DNA of 64,000 bases. Source: UBA2589 sp038120095 (GTDB lineage Bacteria; Gemmatimonadota; Gemmatimonadetes; Longimicrobiales; Gaopeijiaceae). The position numbers and the translations under genes were made by a program. Below are positions 28,665 through 37,174 of the stretch, piece after piece. Below the pieces are notes generated by a model. It saw only the letters and a program-made list of their open reading frames with translations. It did not search any database and was not told the DNA's origin. The stretch spans positions 101,011 through 165,010 of the forward strand of contig JAYOKZ010000003.1 of NCBI GenBank assembly GCA_038120095.1, written 5' to 3'. Numbering within the stretch: position 1 is the stretch's first letter; every line of letters starts with the position of its first letter.

Positions 28665-28763
28665 GCCGTGATCACGTCACCGAGAGGGACTGGAGGGATC
28701 GGACCGCAAGTTAGCGCGAGAGCCGGGGTAGACCATGCCTCAGCCGGGCCACGAGTGGCCTCC

Positions 28764-29306
28764 CTACTCCCCCGCCGGGGGCCCATCTGGATGCAGGTCG
28801 CAGGCGGGAGGCTGCAGTCGCGTCCATGAAAGGGCGACGATTCGCCAGCCCTCGGGGCCCGCGAGCAGATTCGCGGCATCCACCCCGCAGTGGCTGAACG
28901 TCTCCCCGGCGTAGAAGTCGTACGGAGTCCAGATCGTAGCGAGCGGACCATTGACCAGGACCACGGGGTCCCACATCCGCTCGATCAGGGGGACGTCGCT
29001 CGATGTGATCCTCTCGGCCAGCCCGTCCAGGGATGCAGAACCGAACGTAGTCGTCCCGTCACGCGTCTCGGAAAAGTGCATGACGACGGAGGGATCGGTC
29101 ACGGAACGAAGGAGTTCCTCGTCTCCTGTCTCCAGAGCGTCGAAAAGAGCCTGCAGTGTCGCGATGGCTTCGGCCTCCTGTTCCGCGTTGGGTCGGTAGG
29201 CTGCCAGGTCGTCCTGGGCCTCGGGAAGGGTTTCGACGTCCTGCGTCTGGCTCGAGCACGCCATGGCTGCGAGAAGCAGGGACATCGAGATGGCCGACAG
29301 TCGCAT
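28764..29306 (-). CDS. NTF2/SnoaL-like (DUF4440-type) lipoprotein
   Basis: The start is the ATG at 29306, with GGAGG six bases upstream; the longer open frame to 29336 lacks such a site. The N-terminus MRLSAISMSLLLAAMAC has a lipobox-like end at AMAC, so it is probably a lipoprotein. Residues of about 40-160 fit a cone-shaped NTF2-like fold: EAIATLQALFDALETGD, VMHFSETRDG and ATIWTPYDFYAGETFSHCG, ending GWRIVALSWT. Members of this group include enzymes and mere binding proteins, and no activity can be assigned. It is divergent from the PQQ-propeller gene. Confidence 0.7.
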   Translation of the reverse strand: MRLSAISMSLLLAAMACSSQTQDVETLPEAQDDLAAYRPNAEQEAEAIATLQALFDALETGDEELLRSVTDPSVVMHFSETRDGTTTFGSASLDGLAERITSSDVPLIERMWDPVVLVNGPLATIWTPYDFYAGETFSHCGVDAANLLAGPEGWRIVALSWTRLQPPACDLHPDGPPAGE

Positions 29307-29429
29307 GGTCGTCCTCCGCGCGAAAAGAAGAATCATGCCAGGCAGCCTGGTTCTGCGTCGCGCTCAAGGCAAGAGGCGGCGTGCAATGGCCCGGTCTGGC
29401 GCGATGCACGAGGGGCCGGCATTATCCAC

Positions 29430-29444
29430 CAATTCGTCGAATTG
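29430..29444. promoter_or_regulatory. Perfect 15-bp palindrome between divergent lipoprotein genes
   Basis: The sequence is caattcg, a central t, then cgaattg. It sits 69 bases upstream of the PQQ-propeller gene and 123 bases upstream of the NTF2-like gene, in the shared promoter region. It has the form of an operator for a dimeric regulator, but no regulator is encoded nearby. It may be chance. Confidence 0.3.
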
Positions 29445-29512
29445 ACCTCCGGAAAGAGGTTGTCATGACGCCGGGTCGCACCCGGTGTTTCCAGTGACCG
29501 AGAGGCTTGAAC

Positions 29513-31537
29513 ATGAGGATCGGAACGACCCGCTGTCTCACTCTTGCTACCGCCGCGCTGCTCGCCGGATGTGGAGGAGACTCCTCGGGGGATCGTGCCG
29601 ACGGCGTAGCCGTCGAAGGCGACTGGCCAGTCATCACCGGAAACCTGATGGGGCAGCGTTACTCAGGTCTGGACCAGATCAACCCCGGCAATTTCGCCGA
29701 TCTCGAAATGGCGTGGGAATACGATGCCTCCCACCTCGGCTCGGTCAACGCTCGCTCGATCCCGATCTACGTGGACGGCCTCCTCGTCAACGTGCACTCC
29801 GAATATCGAACTGTCGTCGCGACGGATGCGGGGACCGGAGAAGAGGTCTGGACGTACACTGAGCCGGAGACCTTCCGCTGGGAGTATTCGATGCGGAAGA
29901 ACCACGGGAAGGGTGTCGCATACGCGAATGTCGACGGTCGCGATGTGATCTACCTCATCTCGCCGGCTTTCTTCCTCCACGCGCTGGACGCTCACACGGG
30001 TGAGCATATCGAAGGCTTCGGCCAGCCGGTGGACATTCCCGGCTTCCCGTCGACCGGCGTGGTCGATCTTCTGGGTGAGCATGGTCTCGGCTACGAGTAC
30101 GAGAATGCCGCCGACGGCATTTCACTCGAGCAGGGCTACATCACGAGTTCGTCGCCCGCTCTGGTTGTAAACGGAGTCGTGGTGGTCGGTAACTCGGCTG
30201 AGCAGGGGTACAATCAGACGCGCCGCGAGAACATCCCGGGTGACATTCTGGGATATGACGCACGCACCGGTGAACATCTCTGGAAGTTCGATGTCCTGCC
30301 TGCTCCGGGCGAGTTCGGTCATGAGACGTGGGAGAACGATGCCTGGGAGTGGACGGGTGACATTTCGTCCTGGGCACCCCTTTCGGCCGATGCCGATCTC
30401 GGACTCGTCTACGTGCCGACGAACGGTGCCACGCAGGACTACTATGGTGGGTTCCGGCCCGGCGACAATCTCTTCTCGACCAGCCTGATCGCGCTCGATG
30501 TCGAGACGGGGGAGCGCGCGTGGCACTTCCAGTTCGTCAAGCACGACATCTGGAACTACGACACGCCGCAGGTCCCCGTGCTGGCGGATGTCACGATCGA
30601 CGGAGTCGAGACCCCGGTCCTGGCGCAGGCGACCAAGCAGGCCTTCCTGTACGTCCTCAATCGGGAGACCGGCGAGCCGGTGTGGCCGATCGAGGAACGT
30701 GAGGTGCCGAGGTCGCTCATCCCCGGGGAGCACCTTTCGGAGACCCAGCCGTTCCCTACGCGCCCGGCGCCCTACGACATGCAGGGCATGACCGAAGACG
30801 ACCTGATCGACTTCTCGCCGGAACTCCGGCAGCAGGCCATCGAAGCGCTCGAGGATTTCCAGATCGGCCCTCTCTTCCTGCCGCCGCTTCAGCGGGACAA
30901 CCCACTGGGCAAGCGGGCCGCGTTCTGGTGCCCGGCGGATGTCGGGGGTACGAACATCGACGGTACGCCGGCCTACGACCCCGACTCGGGTATCATCTAC
31001 GTGCCGTCTCAGAAGGGTTGTAGCGCGCGCATCATCATCCCGGGTCCCGAAAAGGACCAGGGGGGTGTCGCGGATTACCTGACGGAACAGCCGACCGGTA
31101 CGACGATCACCGACTGGGTACCTGGGCCGGCGGCGTCGCCCGGACGGGTCGACGGTCTGCCCCTCTGGAAGGCGCCGTACAGCAAGATCACCGCGATCGA
31201 TCTGAATACGGGCGACCACCTGTGGTGGAGTCCTATCGGAGACACACCGCGCAACGTCCTGGATCACCCTGCCCTTGCGGGCCAGCCCGATCCCCGGACG
31301 GGGTCTGGCCGGCAGGCTGCGATGTTCGCAACCCCGGACATGCTGGTCTATGCCGGGCATGACTCCGATCGGAACCCGCACATTTTCGCCGTGGACAAGG
31401 CGTCGGGTGAGGAGCTGGCGCGCGTCGAGATCCCGGCCGACAACCGTTATCAGATGATGACCTACATGCATGAAGGGAAGCAGTACATCGTCATCTCGAC
31501 GAACGGCGGAAACTTCGCGATGGCGTTGCCCGGCTGA
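29513..31537 (+). CDS. PQQ-propeller dehydrogenase-like lipoprotein
   Basis: This 674-residue lipoprotein has a signal peptide ending in the lipobox LLAGC. It matches the PQQ-dependent alcohol/glucose dehydrogenase family: the N-terminal GQRYSGLDQINPGNFADL segment, tryptophan-docking blades such as VVATDAGTGEEVWTY and the hallmark FQFVKHDIWNYDTPQVPVL. The fold is an eight-bladed propeller binding pyrroloquinoline quinone; such enzymes oxidise sugars or alcohols in the periplasm and pass electrons to quinone or cytochrome c. No cytochrome domain is fused. The ATG at 29513 is used, with AGAGG seven bases upstream. A strong terminator follows at 31576, so the gene is a separate unit. PQQ synthesis genes are not in the window. 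Confidence 0.85.
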   Translation: MRIGTTRCLTLATAALLAGCGGDSSGDRADGVAVEGDWPVITGNLMGQRYSGLDQINPGNFADLEMAWEYDASHLGSVNARSIPIYVDGLLVNVHSEYRTVVATDAGTGEEVWTYTEPETFRWEYSMRKNHGKGVAYANVDGRDVIYLISPAFFLHALDAHTGEHIEGFGQPVDIPGFPSTGVVDLLGEHGLGYEYENAADGISLEQGYITSSSPALVVNGVVVVGNSAEQGYNQTRRENIPGDILGYDARTGEHLWKFDVLPAPGEFGHETWENDAWEWTGDISSWAPLSADADLGLVYVPTNGATQDYYGGFRPGDNLFSTSLIALDVETGERAWHFQFVKHDIWNYDTPQVPVLADVTIDGVETPVLAQATKQAFLYVLNRETGEPVWPIEEREVPRSLIPGEHLSETQPFPTRPAPYDMQGMTEDDLIDFSPELRQQAIEALEDFQIGPLFLPPLQRDNPLGKRAAFWCPADVGGTNIDGTPAYDPDSGIIYVPSQKGCSARIIIPGPEKDQGGVADYLTEQPTGTTITDWVPGPAASPGRVDGLPLWKAPYSKITAIDLNTGDHLWWSPIGDTPRNVLDHPALAGQPDPRTGSGRQAAMFATPDMLVYAGHDSDRNPHIFAVDKASGEELARVEIPADNRYQMMTYMHEGKQYIVISTNGGNFAMALPG

Positions 31538-31575
31538 TCGCTTCGTATGATCCGCGACGGTGAGCCGTCGCAGCT

Positions 31576-31613
31576 CGGGGCTCTCGGCTTGGCCGGGAGC
31601 CCCGTTGTCGTTC
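31576..31613 (+). terminator. Intrinsic terminator after PQQ-propeller gene
   Basis: A 13-bp stem (31576-31588 with 31592-31604, one G-T wobble) closes a ttg loop and is followed by the T-rich run ttgtcgttctt. It lies 39 bases after the stop codon. Confidence 0.75.
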
Positions 31614-31675
31614 TTCAATGACTGGATCGAGCCGGCTCGCGGGTCGATGAGTACAGCTTCACCAGGAGGTTGGTC

Positions 31676-33115
31676 GTGACGCATGATTCGACCGTTTCGT
31701 CGGTCGTGATTTCGGGAATCGTCATGGTCGCGAGTCTGCTCGATCCCGTGGGGGTTACGGCTCAGGCGTTGGATCTCCTGTCCCCTGAGGTTCGTGCTTT
31801 CGTATCCGTCCCTTCCGACCACGTCGTCATACGAGGTGCGCAGCTGATTGACGGGACCGGGGCGCCCGCGCGCCAGGGAATGGCGATCGAGCTCCGAGAT
31901 GGGCTGATCGCCGCGGTGGGCACGGTCTCCGAGGTCGGGACTCCTCCGGGAGCCGCGGTGATCGAAGCGGAAGGTCACACGGTGATTCCGGGTCTCGTCA
32001 TGCTGCACGAGCACCTTTTCTATCCATCGGGACAGGCTCGCTACAACACGAACGAGATCTCGTTTCCCCCGCTCTACCTTGCGGGCGGGGTGACGACGAT
32101 GCGAACCGGGGGATCGATGGATCCGTACACGGACCTCCGAGTCGCTCAGCACGTCGAGGAGGGGCGCATTGCGGGCCCCCACATGGACGTAACGGGCCCG
32201 TACCTCGAGGGACCCGACGGCTTTGTCCGCGCCATGCCGCAGCTGTCGACGCCGGAGCAGGCACGTGCCCATGTGAACTTCTGGATGGATCAGGGGGTGA
32301 CGTCGTTCAAGGCCTATAATCGTATCGACCGGGCGACGCTTCGCGCGGCCATCGAGGCAGCTCATTCGCGCGGAGCGAAAGTGACCGGTCACCTGTGCTC
32401 CATCACCTACCGAGAGGCGGCGGACCTGGGGATCGACAACCTCGAGCATGGTTTTTTTGCCGCTACGGACTGGGTGACCGGGAAGCAGCCTGACGAATGC
32501 CCGCGGGGGGCAAGTCAGACCTATCTGGACCTCGATCTGGACAGCCCGAGCTTCACCGATCTCGTCGATCACCTGATCGCACATGACGTCGCGATCACGA
32601 GCACGCTGACGGTGGTCGAGCGCCGTGCCGGAAACAGGCCAGCTCCTCCGCAGGGGGCTCAGGAAGCCATGCTGCCTCAGCTGCACGAGCAGGTCATGGC
32701 CCGTCTGGGTCGCTCAGGGGCGAATGGTCAGCGGCTGCTCGACAGGTACATGGCGATGGAAAAGGCGTTCTACGACGCTGGCGGTATGCTTGTTGTCGGG
32801 ACGGATCCGACGGGCGGTGGAGACGTGGTGCCGGGATATGCGAACCAGCGGGCTCTTCAGATCCTGATGGAGATGGGGCTTACCGTGGAACAGGCGGTTC
32901 AGGTCGCGACGAGGACTGGAGCCGAATACTTGGGGCAGCAGGATCACATCGGGACGGTGGAGGTCGGTAAACGGGCGGACCTCGTACTGATGCGTGGCGA
33001 CCCCGGGACCGATGCCGATGCCTTTCGGGCGATGACGGTCGTCTTCAAGGACGGCGTGGGGTACGATTCAACCCGACTCTTCGACTCGGTAAAGGGCTGG
33101 GTCGGTGTCCGCTGA
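31676..33115 (+). CDS. Exported amidohydrolase-family protein
   Basis: This 479-residue protein starts at GTG 31676, six bases after a perfect AGGAGG; the TTG at 31670 is too close to that site. A signal-like hydrophobic segment precedes GVTAQ. The body is an amidohydrolase TIM barrel: RGAQLIDGTGAPARQGMAI (small beta domain), VIPGLVMLHEHLF (first metal ligands, HxH), SRGAKVTGHLCS, LEHGFF, VGTDPTGGGD (late metal-binding Asp) and VGKRADLVLMRGDP. This subgroup resembles imidazolonepropionase/prolidase-like enzymes acting on cyclic amides or dipeptides; the substrate is unknown. It is a single gene between two terminator or promoter boundaries. Confidence 0.82.
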   Translation: MTHDSTVSSVVISGIVMVASLLDPVGVTAQALDLLSPEVRAFVSVPSDHVVIRGAQLIDGTGAPARQGMAIELRDGLIAAVGTVSEVGTPPGAAVIEAEGHTVIPGLVMLHEHLFYPSGQARYNTNEISFPPLYLAGGVTTMRTGGSMDPYTDLRVAQHVEEGRIAGPHMDVTGPYLEGPDGFVRAMPQLSTPEQARAHVNFWMDQGVTSFKAYNRIDRATLRAAIEAAHSRGAKVTGHLCSITYREAADLGIDNLEHGFFAATDWVTGKQPDECPRGASQTYLDLDLDSPSFTDLVDHLIAHDVAITSTLTVVERRAGNRPAPPQGAQEAMLPQLHEQVMARLGRSGANGQRLLDRYMAMEKAFYDAGGMLVVGTDPTGGGDVVPGYANQRALQILMEMGLTVEQAVQVATRTGAEYLGQQDHIGTVEVGKRADLVLMRGDPGTDADAFRAMTVVFKDGVGYDSTRLFDSVKGWVGVR

Positions 33116-33134
33116 TCGCAAGATATTCCGTTCG

Positions 33135-33162
33135 TTGACGGGTCCGGGAAATCGACTAATGT
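33135..33162 (+). promoter_or_regulatory. Sigma-70-like promoter of the Cys-rich small gene
   Basis: TTGACG at 33135-33140, a 16-base spacer, and TAATGT at 33157-33162 lie 44 bases upstream of the ATG at 33206, which has GAGGAG five bases before it. This is the clearest promoter match I found in the window. Confidence 0.55.
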
Positions 33163-33205
33163 CGGCCGTGCCTACCCGTTGATTTTTTCTGAATGAGGAG
33201 AGCCT

Positions 33206-33397
33206 ATGGCAACGTACACCTGTGACGCGTGCGGTATGGGTGTCAACATGACCTGTGCGGCGTGTAACGCGCCGCTCGTGAACGATACGATCACGACGGA
33301 CTCGGGCGCCGAGGTTCAGGTGTCGACGGGCCCGGATGGCCACGGCAGGGTCAAGTCACCGATGTGCGGCGGCGCGGACATGAGCTGCAAGGTCTGA
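33206..33397 (+). CDS. Small Cys-rich (zinc-ribbon/rubredoxin-like) protein, 63 residues
   Basis: The protein contains six cysteines: a first knuckle C6-x2-C9 (YTCDACG), a second C17-x2-C20 (MTCAAC), and C54/C61 in the tail (SPMCGGADMSC). Two methionines (Met15, Met59) sit next to Cys. A GPDGHGRVKSP loop links the halves. This layout suggests a single small metal-binding domain, zinc most likely, with iron or copper possible. It lacks signal or membrane segments, so it is cytoplasmic. The gene has its own promoter-like element and a perfect terminator hairpin, so it is monocistronic and probably well expressed. The exact family is not known to me. Confidence 0.75.
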   Translation: MATYTCDACGMGVNMTCAACNAPLVNDTITTDSGAEVQVSTGPDGHGRVKSPMCGGADMSCKV

Positions 33398-33418
33398 GTC
33401 GGGCACGACTGTGACGCA

Positions 33419-33454
33419 GAGGCCCTCCGACGCGAAACCGCGTCGGAGGGCCTC
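33419..33454 (+). terminator. Perfect 16-bp stem terminator
   Basis: Arms gaggccctccgacgcg and cgcgtcggagggcctc pair perfectly around an aaac loop, 22 bases after the small gene's stop. The T-tract afterwards is weak (gtcgttgaggttg), but the position between convergent genes suggests it serves both strands. Confidence 0.8.
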
Positions 33455-33520
33455 GTCGTTGAGGTTGAGGGATGCCGATCAGCGCAGCGTCCCCTCGGAG
33501 CACCACCGTGTCGAACAGGG

Positions 33521-36043
33521 CTACCGCGGACTTCCTCCGCGAGGGCTTCCTCCACGTGGACTGCCACCAATCGGGTCGCCGGCGGGGAGCTGAATCGCTG
33601 GTCCCGGAATGGTATTCTCGATGCGCGCCTGCCAACGTCGGATATCGGCCGCAGCCAGTCTCTCGTGTGGCGACGGGTTTCCGTCGGCCTCGAGCTGGGT
33701 AGCCATGGATTCGAGCCGGTCCGCGAGGATGGCTCGAACGTCAGGTGCGTTCCCGTCCAGCGTCGCCTGCTGCATCATCTGATCGATGACCGTACGCTGC
33801 ACCACGTGAAGGATGCGCTGGTGGTACTCGTCGCCTCCGACGTCAGCGCCCCATGTCACATCGATCAGACGGTCGACTACCTCCTCCAGATCCGGGTAAT
33901 CGCCCATGCTGCCGTAGAGAACGAGGCGTGCCATCCGCTGGGGATGGAGAACCTCGCCCACAGTGAACGCCGCCGAGGCCTCGGCCGCTGCGATCGGGTC
34001 GAAGATCTGTTCGGTGTACCCCTCGAAGACTTCGCCCCCGGCATGGCGAAATGCGGGGGGAGGGATCATCGCGACGATCTCCTCCGGGAGGGCCAGGAAG
34101 TCGACGTCGAGTGTAGACAGGACGGTCTCGAGGGCATCACGCTGTTCGGCTCCATCGATGATCGCGAAGGGGATCTGGCCGTCTCCCTTGAGGGCGTAGC
34201 GGTAGTCCGCACCCCCGAGACTCTGGACAGCCGAACGAAGCTGAAAACGGTGGTGCATATACAGCGGGAGCAGCACGTATTCGAGATCGGACAGCGGCTC
34301 ACCCGGTCGGATCACGTCGGTGCTGAAGCGTTCGAGTCCGATGTTTCGAATCCGCAACTCGAGCTTCAGGTGATCGACGAGGTTGGACCCGTTGTCCCAT
34401 ACGCCGGCATACTGGTGGGCTGCTCCGATGAAGTTGTTGTTCGTGTGGCCCATGTAGAGCAGCCCGTCCCGGACACCCTGATCCGCGATCGCGCGCAGAG
34501 CGGCCACCTCGTCGACTCCATCCGGGAAATCGCGGTAGAGCCAGTTCACCGACAGCTCGTCGTACGTTCCGATACGCTGGATGTACGCGTTCGACAGGTC
34601 GATATCGCCGTTGCTGTCGATCTCCGCGTAGGGCGCGGGATAGTCCATCACGCTTTCACGCCCGTAGGCGCTGGAGATGTAGTTGTGCGGGAAGCCGATG
34701 GTATGGCCAACCTCATGGGCAGACAGCTGCCGCACTCGATCCAGCGCCATCTCGACTGCATCGGAGTTCGGTGCGACCTGGGCGAGGTACTCGTAGGTCG
34801 GCGCGTCGGAAAACTCGCCGAGTTCGGCGTCCTGTTGTTGCGAAATCCCGGTCGGAAAGGGCGGGACCATCCCCTGACCGTGCAGGTAGTCCTGGCGGAG
34901 TCGCAGACTCCCGAGATTCACCACACCACGGATGATTTCTCCCGTCCGTGGGTCGATCACGGTATTGCCGTAGGAGTATCCACGCGTCCGACGATGCGTC
35001 CAGTGGATCATGTTGTAGCGCATGTCCTGCGGATCGATACCCTCGGGGAGCACTTCCACCTGGAAGGCATCGACGTAACCGGCCGCCTCGAATGCCTGGT
35101 TCCACCAGGCGGCTCCCTCGATCAATGCGGACCGGACAGGCTCCGGTGTTCCCGGATCCACGTAATAGATGATCGGCTCGACAGCGGGCGAACGTTCCGC
35201 GCTCGGGTCCGTGCGTTCCAGTCGGTGCCGAGCGGCCAGTCGGAGGGTTCGGTCTTCGTCGATCGGTGTCGCGTAGTCGTAGACGTTCGGGCCATTCACC
35301 CCGACGCGTGGATCGGCGATGCGGGTTTCGAAGCCAGGTCCGGGCAGTCGGATGAACGAGTGGTGTTGCCGCAGCGTGATTGCATTGCCGCTGGCGGCGA
35401 CCCCGTTCACGAGGTTGCCGGGATTGCGGCTTGTGAACGTCAGCATCGCCTCCACTTCGGTGTTCTCCGGGAACGAGGCGACGGCGGGCATGTGGATGAC
35501 GCTGCGAGAAGGGTCGAGTGAAAAATTTCCCTGACCACGCGAGGCGATCTGGTCGATGACACCTCGCGCGTCGCGAAGGAAGAAGCCGGTGGCGTCGACG
35601 AGCACTCGGCCATCCATCTCCGCGGCGATGTCAAACCCCCAGTGAACCGAGGGCGCGAAGGCGTCCCGGACCGCCTGCACTTCCGTCTGGTTCTCACTAC
35701 GAGCTACATACTGATAATTGGGCTCGACCAGAAGGATCCGCGGGCCGACACGTTCCGCGCTCAGGACGTGCGTCCCCCGAAGTTGACCGCGGTCGATGCC
35801 GATCGGGTTGCTACCGAGACCGGACCCCATGGAGATCTGGTAGAGGAACTCCGTCCCGAGTTCGTCGATCTCCCAGAAGAGCGATCCGGTGGATCCGTCC
35901 CAGTACAGGTTGAAATAGCCTTCGATCCGTTCCATCCCGGCGGTTCGGTCGGAGATCGACGGAACGTTGGCGGTCTGGGCGTCGAGGGGAGCGGCCTGCG
36001 CGGACAGGACGCCCGCGATGAGAAGTGCGAAGAGGGACCTCAT
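33521..36043 (-). CDS. Secreted zinc metalloprotease (DUF5117/DUF5118 type)
   Basis: This is an 840-residue exported protease. The start ATG at 36043 (MRSLFALLIAGVLSAQ) gives a clean signal peptide, with GAGG eight bases upstream. The catalytic zinc site is SAHEVGHTIGFPHNY, an extended HEXXHxxGxxH motif of metzincin type. The N-terminal region (GYFNLYWDGSTGSLFWEIDEL, FLYQISMGSGLGSN) and middle (DEDRTLRLAARHRLE, IIYYVDPGTPEPVRSALIEG) match the DUF5118-DUF5117-Met-zincin order. The C-terminus ends in three GGSPR repeats, a low-complexity tail. It likely degrades extracellular or periplasmic proteins. It is a single minus-strand gene facing the small Cys-rich gene. Confidence 0.88.
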   Translation of the reverse strand: MRSLFALLIAGVLSAQAAPLDAQTANVPSISDRTAGMERIEGYFNLYWDGSTGSLFWEIDELGTEFLYQISMGSGLGSNPIGIDRGQLRGTHVLSAERVGPRILLVEPNYQYVARSENQTEVQAVRDAFAPSVHWGFDIAAEMDGRVLVDATGFFLRDARGVIDQIASRGQGNFSLDPSRSVIHMPAVASFPENTEVEAMLTFTSRNPGNLVNGVAASGNAITLRQHHSFIRLPGPGFETRIADPRVGVNGPNVYDYATPIDEDRTLRLAARHRLERTDPSAERSPAVEPIIYYVDPGTPEPVRSALIEGAAWWNQAFEAAGYVDAFQVEVLPEGIDPQDMRYNMIHWTHRRTRGYSYGNTVIDPRTGEIIRGVVNLGSLRLRQDYLHGQGMVPPFPTGISQQQDAELGEFSDAPTYEYLAQVAPNSDAVEMALDRVRQLSAHEVGHTIGFPHNYISSAYGRESVMDYPAPYAEIDSNGDIDLSNAYIQRIGTYDELSVNWLYRDFPDGVDEVAALRAIADQGVRDGLLYMGHTNNNFIGAAHQYAGVWDNGSNLVDHLKLELRIRNIGLERFSTDVIRPGEPLSDLEYVLLPLYMHHRFQLRSAVQSLGGADYRYALKGDGQIPFAIIDGAEQRDALETVLSTLDVDFLALPEEIVAMIPPPAFRHAGGEVFEGYTEQIFDPIAAAEASAAFTVGEVLHPQRMARLVLYGSMGDYPDLEEVVDRLIDVTWGADVGGDEYHQRILHVVQRTVIDQMMQQATLDGNAPDVRAILADRLESMATQLEADGNPSPHERLAAADIRRWQARIENTIPGPAIQLPAGDPIGGSPRGGSPRGGSPR

Positions 36044-36179
36044 CGATCGTACCTCGGTGGTAGATGGTCGCGAGGGGAAAGTGACCTGCACGAAATCGGC
36101 TGCGGAGGGTCGCCAACGTAAAGGTCTGGTGAGGGTGTACCAAGCCCCCGAGGGACAGAGTCTCCTCAGGAGGCGTGCG

Positions 36180-37166
36180 TCATCCTGCAACAGCCCGCTT
36201 CACGAGGTTCTCCACGAGCACGACCTTGTACTCGTTCTTGCCGAGCGGCTCGGCGCCGCGAGTCGCGAGTTCGCCGGCTCGCTCCGCGAGCGCAGCCGTA
36301 CGCCCCTCACCCCGAAGCATGCGCTCCACCGGCTCGAATCGACGGGGAACACACTGGACTGCGCCGGCAACGATTCGGGCTTCCTGAATCGTGGGGCCAT
36401 CCATCCGGAACGCAGCCGCGATACTGACCAGAGCGAAGTCCCACGACTGTCGGTCGGCAACCTTCTCGAAATAGAAGTCGGCCCCCGCCCATGTATCCGG
36501 GATACGAATGGTCGTGAGCAGATCGCCGGGCTCCAACACGGTCATGCGCCGGATGTCTATGGCCGGCGGCATGAAGAACTCAGCCGCGTCGATGGTTCTC
36601 TCACCGCGGGCGTTCCGGACGACCATCTGTGCATCGAGAGCGACGAGTGCCGGGGCCGTATCGGAGGGGGACACGGCTACACACCGGCTCGCGCCGAATA
36701 CCGCGTGCTCACGGTTCATCGCGTCCGGTGCGGCAGCATAGCAAGTATTCCCACCGGCACGGTAGCAATCCACGCCATACCGGTAGTACCAGCACCGCGT
36801 GTCCTGGCAGAGGTTCCCGCCCAGAGTCGCCGCGTTTCGGATTTGAGGGCTGGCCACCTTGGAAGCGGCAGAGGCGAGGAGTCCGTATCGGCCGAGTATC
36901 TCGTCATTCCGCGCGAGTTCGGTGAGGGTGGTCATCGCACCGATCTCGAGTCCGCCGTCAGCGATCCGTACGCCCTGCAACTCCGCAACCCGCTCGAGGC
37001 CGATGACGACGCGCGGCTGTTTCACACGATCCTTGAACCAGTCGAGGCTGTCGTATCCTCCGGCGAGAATCCACGCCTCGCGGCCGTGTCGATCCAGCAG
37101 ATCGATGGCGTCGTCGATGGTCGTGGGCTGAAGGAGGTCGAACCCCGTCATCGCATCACTGAGCAT
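36180..37166 (-). CDS. FAD subunit of a xanthine-dehydrogenase-family enzyme
   Basis: This 328-residue middle subunit binds FAD and passes electrons from the iron-sulfur subunit. FAD-binding motifs are WILAGGYDSLDWFKDR and the NAATLGGNLCQD segment. A cysteine-rich loop follows (CQDTRCWYYRYGVDC... and a later Cys in NTCYA). In E. coli PaoB, a homologous loop carries an extra 4Fe-4S cluster, so a similar cluster is likely here by inference. The gene is third in the operon, eight bases after the molybdenum subunit, with a strong GGAGGAG site before the ATG. No signal peptide is present, so export would depend on the Tat signal of the small subunit. Confidence 0.88.
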   Translation of the reverse strand: MLSDAMTGFDLLQPTTIDDAIDLLDRHGREAWILAGGYDSLDWFKDRVKQPRVVIGLERVAELQGVRIADGGLEIGAMTTLTELARNDEILGRYGLLASAASKVASPQIRNAATLGGNLCQDTRCWYYRYGVDCYRAGGNTCYAAAPDAMNREHAVFGASRCVAVSPSDTAPALVALDAQMVVRNARGERTIDAAEFFMPPAIDIRRMTVLEPGDLLTTIRIPDTWAGADFYFEKVADRQSWDFALVSIAAAFRMDGPTIQEARIVAGAVQCVPRRFEPVERMLRGEGRTAALAERAGELATRGAEPLGKNEYKVVLVENLVKRAVAG

Positions 37167-37174
37167 GACTCCTC

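Noticed and set aside
30122..32686. 854-codon antisense open frame across the PQQ-propeller and amidohydrolase genes
   Set aside because: A shadow caused by high-GC codon bias. It is rich in Arg/His/Asp with no domain, and both plus-strand genes are strongly supported.
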